Shown in pieces: positions 11,422-24,233 of a DNA stretch of 64,000 nt. A program made the translations under genes and the position numbers. Where the stretch lies: NCBI GenBank assembly GCA_009809945.1, contig WTPW01001240.1:1-64000 (forward strand), read 5' to 3'. A model generated the notes under the pieces. That model was not told the origin of the DNA, made no database searches, and worked only from the letters and a program-made list of their open reading frames with translations. Numbering within the stretch: the first letter of the stretch is position 1; each line of letters opens with the position of its first letter. Source of the stretch: Gigaspora margarita (Eukaryota; Glomeromycota; Glomeromycetes; Diversisporales; Gigasporaceae).

Positions 11422-13015
11422 TCGATTTGTCTAATTGCATGATTCTTTTGTTCAGGTATGAGATATCTTGTTTGGATATAGTAATTTGTATATTCAGTAT
11501 TTGCTTATAAAAATTTTGTTTTTTAATCTGTTCATGAATTAGGATTAGTGAATTATTGAATGCCGTTAGGGATCATGTTAATATTATACTTGGAGCAGTA
11601 GAACTTTTGTTTTCCATGATAAACAACATTTTTATATTATTAAGTGCAAATTTTATTTCTTGTATATTTGTATATATATAGCATTTGCTATTAACTTGAA
11701 GATTATAGTATATCTTGTTATCTATATATATATGGTAATGGACTCAGTTTATTCTTGTATCTTTGTCTTTATAGTCCTTGCATAGTGAGATTTCGCATGT
11801 GGCAGGATTTGAAATCTTATAGTATTGAGCATATAATAGGTTGCTATAAGGATTAAATATTTTTGCGATTTTGTCTTGATTTGTGATGATTCAAGAGCAG
11901 TTAGAGGGGCCCCAATTCTGTAATGTGAATAGATTGGGGTGTAATAAGATTTGTGCTAGGTTTGTTTGTCTTCGAATAATATCTTGTATTTGTAAGAACC
12001 ATTTTAGATGTTTGTCTTTTGGAATTTTCTTCATGTTATGATAAAGTTCTTTCTAGGCTAGGAAGTGTGTATTGTCATAGGACAGAAATTGCTCAATAAA
12101 TATAATTGCATGTAGATTTAATTTTTGTTTAATAAGACTGCCTCGTGAGTTATAGATAAGGATATTATTAATAAATGTGCTTTTAGTTTGGTTGGAATAG
12201 GCCATATCAATAGTAATCTTGTTATTTGCACTTCTAGATTATGACATGCAAGTACTACTTGGCCCGTATAAGTATTGTTTTGTATCGTAGAAAGAGGGTG
12301 GGTTGCTTTAAAATAGAGAATTCCAAAGCTGCAGAATTTTGCTATTGTTGTAATTATAGCTTGAAAAAAAAATCGAAATCTTGGTTATTTAGATTTCTTT
12401 GTAGCGAAGAAATGAGGGTAGATTGTTGGGCATAGTGCATGCTGTTCAATGTGTATATGTTAGGACAAAGAATAAAGAAGTTAGGTATTCTGCGGGCTAA
12501 TTTTCTTTTGAATTTGACCAGGTTGATGCAATTTCTTGTTAAAGTTATAAGTTGCGATGAGTTAAAATATAATGATTGAACTCTATATTAAAAGTGGGAT
12601 ATAATGATACTATTGATCACATAAACTGCCTGTTTCTCTGTTATTTTTGCAAATTGTAATTTCTTTAAATTAATTTTGAATTCCGCTATAATTAGTTTCT
12701 GAATGTATTTGGGATTATTTTTCAATAAAAACCACACCCCTAGGTATTTGAGAGGCTTCTTTTTTTTTGTTTGCGTCTATAATAATACCATTAAATAATA
12801 TATGAGAGTTAGTATCTGTTGAGTTAGTTATTAAAGCAGATTTGAGTGGGTTAACTTTGATGTTATTAAGTCTATAAAATAATGAGGCAGTTAGTATAAT
12901 TCGTTCTAGGCAATTTTGTTTAAAGCAATAGCAATTCATAGTAAATTATCCATGTATACCATTACTGATGTATAAATAAGTTATGGTGAGTCAGTTGGTA
13001 TTGTTGCAGTGTAGC

Positions 13016-13346
13016 AGGACCCCAAAATATATATAAATGGATTAGGTTAATTATAAAATTACTAAAAATAGAAAGATCTGTAGAAAAACCTCAAAAATAA
13101 ACAAAAATTACTAAAAATAGAAAAGATCTGCATAAAACCCCCCAAAATAAGGAGACAGTTAAAGCAGAGTGAAATTTAGTTAGGGTTAGGGTTATCTTTT
13201 TAATGCAGTTAGAAGGGCTTTTATATATAGATATCAAGAATCCAATTTATACAGAATATAGATCATATATTGAGTTAACTCCGCTTTAACCGACCCCCAA
13301 AATAAGCAAATTAATACCTGACCTATTTATATATATTTCAGGGCCT
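13016..13346. mobile_element. AGGACCC-family MITE, 331 bp
   Basis: It begins AGGACCCCAAAATATATATA and ends as the imperfect reverse complement (TATATATATTTCAGGGCCT). The flanks AGTGTAGC (13008-13015) and AGTATAGC (13347-13354) form an 8-bp target duplication with one mismatch. It is inserted between the two RT fragments of the decayed LINE and itself contains the TAAAGCAGAG element at 13150-13297. Confidence 0.8.
13150..13297. mobile_element. TAAAGCAGAG-type MITE, copy 1 (nested)
   Basis: The left end reads ACAGTTAAAGCAGAGTG and the right end ACTCCGCTTTAACCGACCCC, an imperfect terminal inverted repeat. The interior carries TTAGTTAGGGTTAGGG. A second copy with the same interior is at 59101-59248. 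It sits inside the MITE at 13016-13346. Confidence 0.65.
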
Positions 13347-14859
13347 AGTATAGCCTTGGTGTTGCTTTTGAATGGTTGAGATTAATGGATCATAGTATAT
13401 TTTCTATAAGAGTAGAAAAAAGGGTTCTACTTGGTCGATTCTGTCTCCTATTTCATATGGTTAAGTTAATCCTAAACTTGTTATTACTCTGTTGGTTCAG
13501 TTAGAAAATAAGTATGTTAGTAAATTTATAGTCATTGAGGATATCTTGATTCTATAAAATGTTTGTTCCAGAGTTTTGATATGAACAGAATCAAAGGCCT
13601 TAACATATCTTGGAACAACGCCCATAGTTCTTTTTTATTTGTAACTGCATCTTCGATAATTTAAGTTAATCTTAAAATTGGTTGTAGGTAAATTGAAGTA
13701 AAAATTCTGCAAAGTTGAGAGGTGATAGTACTTCGTTGTGCATTAGTATTGTAGTAAGTCTATTATTGATAATTTTGGTGAAAAGTTTTCATGTATGATC
13801 GATTAGCATAATCGGTCTAGTTTCTAATAGGTTGTAATTGTATCTAGATTTTTTGCTATGGGCCATATATGTGCTTGGGTCCAATATTGTTGTACAATGT
13901 TTAAGTGTAAACAGTTATTGAAAATAATTTTTAACCTGTTGATAGCAGTCTGTAATAAGTGTTGAAGAGTCTTATTAGCTATGCCTGAAGGACCTATAGC
14001 TTTTCTAAATAGAGCCAGTTTAATAGTATTGTTAATTTTCTCATCTTCTATAGGTATTAAAATTAAATTGTAAATATTTGAATTGATTGTTTTGATAGAT
14101 TTATAAACTTTGGTCCAAGCTTCATCGACTTTGGTACTCAGGAGTTGTTTTTGGTCCAATGTTTATAGTAGGCTAAAAGTATTGTAGTACTTTATCTCTA
14201 TTAGTTATGACACTATCCGGTAGAATTATTTTGTTGGCCTAGATTATATCTTTGTGTTTCTGTAAAATGCTATTTAGTATTCTGCTCGTGTTATTGCTAA
14301 AATCTAGGTGCTTTCGTTTAATATAAAATTCAATTTGAGTATGTTGTTGTTGAGTTTCTTGGTTCTGGGCTATCTATATTGTTTACTTGTGTTGTTTTAG
14401 TTCTGTAATTATGCTCAGCTATATATGGTTTACTTAATAGAGTAGGATCCCAAAATATACATAGATAGGTCAGGTCAGAAAATGCATCACCATCATAGAC
14501 AAATTAAATAAAGTAAGATTTACATTTGCGTATTTTTTTAAAAAATTATTAAAAAGGTTAAATTTTTAAATTGCTTATTTCTATATTAAATTTTACATAT
14601 AAAGGTTTAATTTGTATATTTTTAGCATAAATTTGAAAATAACAATACTGTAATTTTCAAAAATAAGCTACCTCTCTTTTTTTGAAACAAAATTTTTATT
14701 TTGAAAATAAGCTATCTCCTAGAAAAACAACAAATGTCATGGCTCTTATTTTCTAAACCAGAATTGTTTCCACTATTGTATATATGCATATTATAAAAAT
14801 AGTTACCTTGCATATACTCAATAGTCAAATCTTTTTGATTGAGACTTGCATAAATTGAT

Positions 14860-15665
14860 TAAAATAAATAAAAAAATAAACTAAAAAATAAAAGTAAATA
14901 AAATGTACGTACATATTTAATAAATAATTTAAAAAATATTAAAATAAAATAAATAAATAGAATAAATAAAAAAAACTAAAATAAATTAAAATAATAAAAA
15001 ACAAATACGTAAAATATAAATCTTTTTTTTACCGTTTTTTTATTTATTATTTTTTTTTATTTAATATTTTTTTTTAATTTTTTTATTATAGTAGTTATTT
15101 TTTTTATTCACGTTTTTTTATTTAAAATTTTTCTATTTTTTTTATTTTTTGAAATTTTTTTTGAATTTTTTTTTTAATATTATTTTTTAATTTTTTTTTT
15201 ACTTATTATTTTATTTTTTTTTTCATTCTTTATTTTTTATCAGTTTTTATTATTTTTATTTTATTTTTTACTTTATTTATTTTATTTTTTTTATTTTTTG
15301 ATTTTTTTTTATTCTATTGTTTTTATTTATTTATTTTTTTTTAATTTTTTTTTTATTTTTCAATTATTTTTTTTTTTTAAAATTTTTTTTATTTATTTTT
15401 TTAAAATTTTTACTGTTTTTTTTTATTTATTTATTTTTAAACTTTGTTAACATTTTTTTTTAATTTTAATTATTTTTTATTTTAATTTTTTTTTAACATT
15501 TTTTTTTCAAATTTATTTATCAGTTTTTTTAATCTATCAGTTTTTTTTTTTTAATTTATGTTTTTTTTTAAATTATTATTTATTATTTTTTTTTATTATT
15601 AATTTAAATTTTAACATTTTTTTTTATTAATTGCTTTTTTTTCAGTTGTTTAATAACTTGTTTAT
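14860..15665. repeat. strand-asymmetric A-rich then T-rich tract
   Basis: About 150 bases of A-rich sequence (14860-15012, AAATAAAT words) switch abruptly to about 650 bases that are overwhelmingly T on the plus strand (15018-15665). It is low-complexity filler inside element A. The switch makes the tract partly self-complementary. Confidence 0.85.
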
Positions 15666-15716
15666 TTATTTATTAAATATTATTTATCAGGTTATACAAA
15701 ATAGTAATTTAAAATA

Positions 15717-16544
15717 TGGTCTAGTACAAAAAGATTTGTCCTCAAGCTCTAAAATTAATTTTATCTATATATAGAAGTTTTTTAATTTTAACAATTTATT
15801 TATAATTTTTTTATCCCAAATAAAGTAGGTTTGAGCTATCTTTTGATATATTTTTGTTATTGTTTTATAAATACTTTGTTGAGCAATAAATTTTCATAAA
15901 AATTCAATTAAATTAAAAATATAGATTTTTTTTTAAAAAATTTAGATTTTAGGCATTATCACAAGCTATATGTAGTGTAACTAGTTTGTACTATGCAAGT
16001 GCATAGCAATGCATATGCTAAATATATAGTTAAAATTTTAGCTTAATTGGATTAGTAGTTGTCGAGAAATAAATTTTTAAAGTTTGATGTTCAATTTACT
16101 ATATAGCACAAAAGTTGTACAAAAATTACTATGTAATTTTGTACAACTTTTATACTACATAGTAAATTGAACATTAAACTTTAAAAATTTATTTCTTGAC
16201 AACTACTGATCCAATTAAGCTAAAATTTTAACTATATATTTAGAATATGCATAGTATGCACTTGCATAGTACAAACTCATTACACTGCATGTAGCTTGCG
16301 ATAATGTTTAAAATTTAAATTTATTAAAAAAAATCTATTTTTTTAATTTAATTGAATTTTTATGAAAATTTATTGCTCAACAAAGTATTTATAAAACAAT
16401 AACAAAAATATATCAAAAGATAGCTCAGAACCTACTTTATTTGGAATAAAAAAATTATAAATAAATTGTCAAAATTAAAAAACTTTTATATATAGATAAA
16501 ATTAATTTTAGAGCTTGAGGTACAAATCTTTTTGCACCGGACCA
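15717..16544. mobile_element. foldback element E2, 828 bp, TA target
   Basis: An almost complete palindrome: the 15717-16130 arm is the reverse complement of 16135-16544, centred near 16131. The ends are TGGTC.AGT.CAAAAAG and its complement CTTTTTGCACCGGACCA, both flanked by TA, the target of Tc1/mariner-type transposases. The arms carry the inner motif TTAGTAGTTGTCGAGA shared with other foldbacks here. It encodes no protein. Confidence 0.88.
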
Positions 16545-16599
16545 TAACAGATAAGTAATTTGATTTTTTTTTTGTTTCTTAATTTTTTTATTAATTAAT

Positions 16600-17530
16600 T
16601 TATTCTTGTTTTTTTTTTAGTTTCAGAATATCTTCTCTCATCGTTGGTGTCATCTAGTTCTTTTATTGGTGTCTTGGAGTTTGTGTAAAGGGCAGCTGCT
16701 AATACTTTTCCTCCTTCGAATCCAGAGATTTAGATCACATCGATCTATAAGATAAGTATATTTTTTTTTGTCTTGTTTTTTATTTAAATATATTTATCTT
16801 TTTAACTTGAAACTTTCTCTCATTAGAACACCTCCAAGATTCAAAGAAGTAAACTTGTAAAAGGTAGCTGCTAATGCTTTTTCTCTTTTGAATCAGTAGA
16901 GATCTGTAAGAGTAAGTAGAAGTTTATTAATATCTGAGCAGGAATTTTTTAGATGGTTATTACAGAATTTTTTTAATTTATTTTTATTTATTTATTAGTT
17001 TTGTCCATTTATATTTCCTGGAGTTTTCTTCATTGTTGGTGTCAGAGTTTTTTTTGCTATTGGCACATTACCTAGAGCTTTTTCATTGCTGCCATGTATT
17101 AATATCATTGGTGTGGAATCATTTTCGTCACTAGTGCAGCAAAGTATCCTTTTCTATTTTTTTTTTTGCTTTAGCATTGTATTTGTGCTATATAATTTTT
17201 TCAGGTTCAGAATAGATGACCATCGCATCTTGCTATTTGGTGTATTACTGGATATATTCGTTATTGGTGCTGAGTTTGTGATGCTATGTTTGGCACTTTT
17301 TCGTCATTTTGTTTGTATGTTGTTGGAACTTAGTGAATAAGAAAGTTAGCTATAGAGTTAGGGTTAGACGTTTAGGTAAAAGAATAGTGTTTCTATAGCA
17401 ATTGTTTGGTGTCTTCATAGTGGTTTGTATGGTCTCTACAGCATTTGTACAGTGTCTTTACAGCATTTGTATGATATTTCTATGGCATTTGTATAGTGGT
17501 ATTTCTATCCCTTAGATTGTAACACAAGCA
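16600..17530. repeat. irregular GGTGTC / CATTTGTA word repeats inside element A
   Basis: Words such as TTGGTGTC, GTGTCTTTACAGCATTTGTA and ATTTGTATAGTGGTATTT recur at irregular spacing. The same words appear at 25325-25440 in the same orientation and, reversed, at 18010-18560. The piece TATCCCTTAGATTGTAA at 17508 is the complement of 25300-25316, so the two sides of element A share subterminal repeats. A frame at 17086-17340 is hydrophobic but unlike any family I know; I treat it as chance. Confidence 0.55.
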
Positions 17531-17817
17531 AATTTGCCTGCATATTTTAAAAATTTTAATAAAATTTTAATAAAATTTTAAATATTGATTTTAGCAGGAC
17601 CCCAGACATCTCTCATATAGGTCATAACTGATCTGCATGAATTTAGACGTTTTTGCTACCCCTAAAATCAAGTAAATTTGCTAAAAGTTGGATTATTACA
17701 TATAACTTTTATAGTAATTTGCTAAAAACTAAATTATAACATCTAGCATCGGGTAAATAAATATAGTGCAATTAATAAAAATCTGTACAAATCTGCAACC
17801 ATGCTAATGGCCATTAA

Positions 17818-17885
17818 AGAATTTTTTTTAATTTTTGCACAGATCTTTAACAATTCAATAATCTGCACAGATTGTAAAAAGCAAA
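17818..17885. repeat. subterminal GCACAGATCTTTAACAATTC repeat
   Basis: This segment with TTCAATAATCTGCACA also occurs, inverted, at 25560-25625 near the right end of element A. Elements A and B therefore share subterminal sequence as well as terminal repeats, which ties them to one family. Confidence 0.7.
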
Positions 17886-18009
17886 TAATAATAAATTAAA
17901 TGCTAGCTGATTGTTCATATATTAATACAATAAATTCGAATATTCATATATTTTAACAATTTAATTTATTACAAAATACAAAAAAAAATTAAAAAAAAAA
18001 ATACAAAAA

Positions 18010-18560
18010 ATAAATACAAATTACAACATAAACCTGATTCCAACTATCCTGCTATATCCCAACTATCGTGCCACGTCCCAATATCGCGCTATGTCCCAAC
18101 CATCATACTAAATCCCATACTAACTATTATGCTACGCCCAAACGCCGTTGAGACACCGTACAAACATCGGTGAAATACCGTACAAACCCCGTACAAACGT
18201 GTCAAACACAACGCGAAAAAAAAGGACACCAACGACGAATGTATTAAAAGCGTGACCTATCTCGAATCTGAAAAGAATTAGTACTAAAAAACTAAAAAAC
18301 TAAAAAAAAAAATGAATACTTAGCTAGCTATACACAGCTGAGAAACCCAATGCCCAAGATAATGCACTGGCGACAAAAAAGAAACACTTATCAAAGCCAA
18401 ATAAAGAAACAGGAAACACCAATTAGACGGCACCAATGACGAAAAGGAAAGCACCAAACTGAAAGACACCAACAAAACCAGGTCACTATAAACACCAAAT
18501 TGGACAGCACCAGTGACGGGAAGAAATTACTGAACTAGACAACATTTCCATTAAAAAATA
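18010..18560. repeat. array of CGTACAAAC / CCCAACTAT / CACCAATGACG words
   Basis: On the plus strand the stretch reads as repeats of about 20 bases: first TATCCCAACTATCGTGCC-like units, then GACACCGTACAAAC-like units, then GGCACCAATGACGAAAAG-like units. It is the inverted, less decayed counterpart of 16600-17500. Such clustered subterminal words are typical transposase-binding regions, which is inference here. Confidence 0.6.
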
Positions 18561-18991
18561 TATTATATACATGGATAAAGTTAATATTAGCAAAAAAAAG
18601 TATGCGGATATGACCTCCGCAATTCAAATTTTTCTACTTTCACTTTTTTCTACATTGGTTACTTTACCCTGAATAGAAAAAACGGCTTGCAGTTTCGCCA
18701 CCCGGCCATCTAAGCTAGTACCTGCAGCTGACTTTACGAAAAATACTATCAACAACAAGAGAAGACAGTAAATCAGTAAAATAAAAAAAAAAAAGTAAAA
18801 AAAAAAAAAATCAAATTTACTTATCTTTATACTATCTCCATGTAACCTGATCATTGCTGCTTATTTAAATTATACTGTATATATTAAAAAAAAAAAGAAA
18901 TAAATTAATAAAAAATTAAGAAAAAAAAACAATTAAATAAAAAAAAACATTAAAAAAATTAAAATAAATTAATATAAATAAAAAAAAATTT

Positions 18992-19614
18992 NNNNNNNNN
19001 NNNNNNNNNNNNNNNNNNNNNNNNNNNNNNNNNNNNNNNNNNNNNNNNNNNNNNNNNNNNNNNNNNNNNNNNNNNNNNNNNNNNNNNNNNNNNNNNNNNN
19101 NNNNNNNNNNNNNNNNNNNNNNNNNNNNNNNNNNNNNNNNNNNNNNNNNNNNNNNNNNNNNNNNNNNNNNNNNNNNNNNNNNNNNNNNNNNNNNNNNNNN
19201 NNNNNNNNNNNNNNNNNNNNNNNNNNNNNNNNNNNNNNNNNNNNNNNNNNNNNNNNNNNNNNNNNNNNNNNNNNNNNNNNNNNNNNNNNNNNNNNNNNNN
19301 NNNNNNNNNNNNNNNNNNNNNNNNNNNNNNNNNNNNNNNNNNNNNNNNNNNNNNNNNNNNNNNNNNNNNNNNNNNNNNNNNNNNNNNNNNNNNNNNNNNN
19401 NNNNNNNNNNNNNNNNNNNNNNNNNNNNNNNNNNNNNNNNNNNNNNNNNNNNNNNNNNNNNNNNNNNNNNNNNNNNNNNNNNNNNNNNNNNNNNNNNNNN
19501 NNNNNNNNNNNNNNNNNNNNNNNNNNNNNNNNNNNNNNNNNNNNNNNNNNNNNNNNNNNNNNNNNNNNNNNNNNNNNNNNNNNNNNNNNNNNNNNNNNNN
19601 NNNNNNNNNNNNNN
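18992..19614. other. assembly gap
   Basis: 623 unknown bases. Both edges are A-rich, so the gap probably covers a low-complexity tract inside element B. Whether a transposase is hidden here cannot be excluded, although 0.6 kb is too short for a whole one. Confidence 1.
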
Positions 19615-19810
19615 AAAAAAAAAAAAAAAAAAACGTACAGTAAATTAATTTTTTTATTTAACTTATTAACGCCTTTAAGCGATTTGTTATCAATGAATTT
19701 ATATATTTGGAATTGATTATCAGAAGCAGGGTTTTATTCTTGCCCGTTTTGGAAGGTGTACTAACTATTTATGTATATTTGGGTGAAATTTTTGTCAAAC
19801 AAATTTTATA

Positions 19811-19904
19811 GTACATTGTACAGTACGTATGTACTGTACGTACGTACGTATGTACTGTACGTACATACTGTACGTACGAACAGTACGAACTATGTACAGT
19901 ACGT
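19811..19904. repeat. GTAC-rich palindromic array
   Basis: TGTACAGTACGTA, TACGTACGTACG and GTACTGTACGTAC words overlap over about 95 bases, so almost every position lies in a short palindrome. The frame that crosses it encodes only a Tyr-Val-Arg-Thr repeat and is not a gene. Confidence 0.85.
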
Positions 19905-20317
19905 TGTATTGTCTGATTTTTACTTCATGAATTTAAGAAAATTTATAAAATTTTGCATTTTTTATTACTATTATACTTGGTTTGATCTAGATTAATATAT
20001 TTTTTTTTTTGTGTATTTTATAAATTTGATTTTTTTTAATTCAAATTTTTTGCCGAACTGATGAATTGATAATCAGTGATTGTCAAAGACCATGATAAAA
20101 GCTCTCAGTGAAAAAATTTATTTATCATTTTTAAAACAAATAAATAATATACAAAACAATTGCATCATTTAAAAATAAATTTGAATTAAACAAATGCTGT
20201 CATACTTGCAAAAAATAAACCAGTTTTAGAACTGGTTATTAAAAATTATGTATATTTTTTTATATAATGCAGAATATATGATTAACCACCATTTAAAACA
20301 GTATCAGCTTTGATTTA

Positions 20318-20406
20318 GGCATATGTTAATGGGCTGTGCTAATGAGACATACCGTTATTGTACTTATATGGGCATACCGGAATTGATATTCAGCCGTAAT
20401 ATCATA
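20318..20406 (+). repeat. ~90-bp dispersed repeat, copy 1
   Basis: GGCATATGTTAATGGGCTGT and CATACCGTTATTGTACTTAT recur at 20817-20911 with about 85% identity, 499 bases downstream in the same orientation. The function is unknown. Confidence 0.8.
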
Positions 20407-20816
20407 TGATGAAACAAATTAGGTGAGTTTACATCGATTTTGAATTGATACGAATTGTTTTTGATTTCACTGATCGTGAAATAACTCGGGTCAATTCATA
20501 ATGCAGACATGTAATAATGAGGTGTGCGATAAGCTATTTTTGGCAAAACTATATGCGGTACAAATAAAAACTAATTATTAAGGATTTTTTTGAATTTAAT
20601 GATCAGGATGGTAATCAGGGTAGTGACTGGGGTTATTTATCACTTTTTATATATAATTTAATAATAAAGAATGATTTGTATGTTTTTAGATGTCTAGAAT
20701 GTATAGCTTTACTTTTTTCAGTTATTTTAGCATAAATCGATTCTTAAACACCTTTATAGCAACATTGCATTAAAAATTTTGATTAAGAAAAATTTTAAAC
20801 AGCCCAATCCCTAATA

Positions 20817-20911
20817 GGCATATATTAATGAGCTGTGCTAGTGAAACATACCGTTATTGTACTTATATGAACATACCAGATTTGATATTCATTTTACTTT
20901 GTAATGTTATA
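20817..20911 (+). repeat. ~90-bp dispersed repeat, copy 2
   Basis: Second copy of 20318-20406 inside element B. The interval between the copies is non-coding AT-rich DNA. Confidence 0.8.
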
Positions 20912-21933
20912 TAATAAAACAAGGTATTTTTGAGTGGGTTTTTTAATATTTTAGTAAATGGTGTGATATTATAGAGTTTATTTATGCCAAGGAATGGAGT
21001 GATATATATCACGAAGTGTCCAGTCTATAGACATTTTTAGTGATGTGTACGACGTCCGCAAAATCTCATAATTGATTAAATAAGGTTTCGCCAAGATCAA
21101 GTTGATAGTAAGTTCTATCGTGAACAATGCATTAAATGAAATGTGAAATTCTGCACTTAAACATCTAGATTTATTTTGTATAAGAATTGTTTAACTAAAC
21201 ATTGCTTTAACAGGTTTTTCTCTCAAATAAAATCACTAAAAAAAGTCTTTTTATTATTGTTTTTCGGAATTGCACTAACTAAATATATTATTATCTAAAA
21301 TATGCAAAGCGGATTTATTACTTTGCAACGCAGGTTTTATACTAATACGATGATAATAGCAGATTTAATATAATTATCGAAATTANAGTAAATTTTGGTA
21401 ATAAAAATGTAGCTTTTGATAATATAATCTCGGCCAGTATATCGTTTCAGTATAATCTTATACTNGCNGAAAATTTTATTANCTTTATCAAAATTCATCA
21501 CGTGTCCTACTAATTTGCAAATCAGCTGTAGGTATTTGAATTCGATACAAAATATAACTATCTATATCAGAGTTATTCGATATTCCTAATCCTGGCCATT
21601 ATTTAGATGGGCTAGGTGCTTGATAAAAAAAAAGATCTTTACAAATTTATTTTTATGTTGTAAATCTTATATTAAATCATATGAAATGCAAACTTTAAGG
21701 AGCTATATAGTAAAGTTTTGTTAACACAACTATTTTTGTGTCTTAAGTGAAAATGATCCTAATCTTATTTTAAATTAATTTATGTAAAAAAAAATACCTT
21801 TTGAAAAAATTGTTAATTTCTCCTTTTGTTTTGTCTCTCATTTCTGGATTACACTATGAAAATACAAATGTGTGTTATTCTCCTGCTTATCGAGCAATCT
21901 ACGCAGCTTTTTAGCATTGTGTAATTTTTTCTA

Positions 21934-22093
21934 TGACTGTCATTCTGACAGGTCATAGGCTGTATCATTTTGTATAATTGACTGTTGTCCCGACAGGTCA
22001 TAAAATGCATTCACTTCTATATAAATAACTGACGTCTAAATTATATGCCACCTGACCCTTGCTTCCCATATGACTGTCATCCCGACAGGCCAT
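21934..22093 (+). repeat. three TGACTGTCATYCCGACAGG repeats
   Basis: Near-identical words occur at 21934-21957, 21979-22002 and 22071-22093. Each contains CTGTC...GACAG, an interrupted palindrome, like a protein-binding half-site pair. They lie in the non-coding interior of element B. Confidence 0.75.
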
Positions 22094-22344
22094 TTTGGAA
22101 AACTTATTGGGTAGGGAGGGTGGGTCGATGTAACCAGAACTAAAATCGTGTTCGCAGAAGAAAAAAGTCTATCTTACTCACGAACCTCAACAATATTAAA
22201 ATATACTTTGAACAATTATGCAATGATTTCTTCATACTTACTCATTAATTCACTTAAACTGTACCTTACTCTTATACTTACATCCTCTTGATTGATCATC
22301 GATCAATCAATCGATTGAACATATACCATAAAAGGTCTGTCACA

Positions 22345-22535
22345 TGGTCAAGCCAAGTGATGTGCCGTGTACTGTACTATACGTACTGTACGCTAAAATT
22401 TTTGCTGATCACTTGTTCCAGCCAATCCGATGCCAGAAAAGAACTATACATACAGTATGTACAGTACGTACAGTACATACTGTATGCTAAAATTTTTCAG
22501 GTATCATATAAATGGCACATCACTAGTCGAGCCTG
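22345..22535. repeat. foldback with two GTAC hairpins
   Basis: The ends AAGTGATGTGCC (22353) and GGCACATCACT (22514) are complementary. Inside are two blocks of TACTGTAC/GTACAGTAC palindromes (22368-22392 and 22446-22487), each followed by GCTAAAATTTTT, so the inner unit is also directly duplicated. It may be a short MITE. Confidence 0.6.
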
Positions 22536-24233
22536 AGTTAATTCGAGACAAAATCTGCCTCGATACTTACGCATCGAGCAGACTTTTTTGCAGCACCTAG
22601 CCCAGATAATGCCCTAGATGTTATTTTGCATTTATAAAGTTTATCATCTGTTCCTGGTTTAGTGCGACTGCATCACGCAACTACTTATTGTTATAGTATT
22701 ATTGTGAAGGTTATGTTTAATTTATTTAGATGTTTGTGGAACTATTACATATGTTTTAACATTCTTGCGAATTAAATATCAGCTTTCAATATATTAACTT
22801 TAATTGTAAATGTTGCATAATTTTTTCACATTCAATTATTAATTCTTCAATTATTATTATTTATCATTCATTAAATTAAATTACAAAAAGGTCATATTCT
22901 TGCGAATTAAAAATCAACTCTCAATGTACTAACTTGAATCGTAAATTTGCATAATTACATCATAATTACAGGTTTACTAACTGGTACGTATGTGAAATGA
23001 TCGATCTTTGTATTATTATTTAAGCTTAAAGATTTATATAGAAATGATTACTAAACCTCAGTTATTGCTTTCATTACAACTTTTCGTTATGTCTTTAACG
23101 ATCATATCATTTCATTAGGCCGGTAAAAGATTCGACGTAGTAAAAGTGAAATTGACGAATATCTCAAAAGTAGGCGCAAAAGTCTAAGATGCCAAACTTG
23201 CAAAACATCGAGAAACCCCCCAAAAAAGCGTAATTACGTTATAATTTACACAAATTTTATCACGAAATGCACAAGTTGGCACCTCGGCACATCACTTACA
23301 CTCAAGATCCGTTCGTTCGTACAGTGCACATGAAGTATAATACAAAATGACTTATTTCCTGTATAACAATTCACTCCACATTTAGAAAAAAAGATAACGT
23401 CAAAAAAGTTATCGATCTAATACAAATTGGTCACATATAACCAAAATAAGAATTACAAAAACATGTAATCATAACTATGAGTTAATGAAATCAGGTATCA
23501 AATTTGAATTGATACTTTTTACTGATCCACAGGTCAATTCATGCAGACATGAGATCACAGCAACGTAATAAACTATGTACTGATAATAATATAATATTAT
23601 TAATAATGACAATAAAATTGTACATTTTATCAATGATAATAAGATTAATTACAGATTGCCTTATTCGTAATTTTATTAGATAAATTAAATAATGTGTTAA
23701 ACGTGATCTAAGCNTGTGAAAAATTAAATAATAATAATGATCTGAATAAAATTAGTACAGTAATCCGTCTGATCACGATCTATAATAAGACCGATTCATA
23801 ATAGCTCAAAAATTTTTAATGACCAAATTGAGCCTGAATCAATAAGTTATGTTGCAAACATTAAAAAACATCGATTCAATTATCATCAAACACCCAAATG
23901 CTACATACGTTCAATAGAGGCAGCTACCAAAAGTGTTATAAAAAAACATAGAACAGTTGCTCATATGCAATTAATCCAAAGCAATAATAAATAGTTTAAA
24001 TTAAACAAAAATCACTCACTGCAACTTACGACTGCAACTCTAGTTTATTTATAATAATTTATTTTTTGATTTATTTTTATTTTTATTTAATTATAAGTTT
24101 CGTTTTTATTTTACTTTATTAATTTATTTATTTAATTTTTTTAATTTTAGTACATTCACTAAGGGAATCAAGTTAGCGTGGNAAGAAGATATCGAAGGAA
24201 ATAATAGCACNATATCNTAACAGTGAAAAAAAA

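Larger units (their letters stand above)
10050..14443 (-). mobile_element. decayed second LINE, 3' part (RT and downstream)
   Basis: Minus-strand fragments keep RT signatures. At 13824-14159 the RT N-terminal block reads KAIGPSGIANKTLQHL...FNNCL...WTQAHIWPI.K, the usual GPSGI...W..A.I.PI.K pattern. At 12715-12939 NIKVNPLKSALI...LFNGIII matches the block after the palm. Short frames at 10056-10271 and 10557-10778 lie where the C-terminal region should be. The copy is old and heavily broken, and it is interrupted by MITEs at 10428, 11269 and 13016. Its 5' half is found beyond the 11.4 kb insertion at 25831-30393. The 3' end is not sharply defined. Confidence 0.75.

Noticed and set aside
17086-17340. 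Hydrophobic 84-codon frame as a membrane protein
   Set aside because: It lies in the irregular GGTGTC repeat region of element A, has no family features, and is surrounded by low-complexity T-rich DNA.
19771-19995. Tyr-Val-Arg-Thr repeat protein
   Set aside because: It is generated by the GTAC palindrome array and has no other support.
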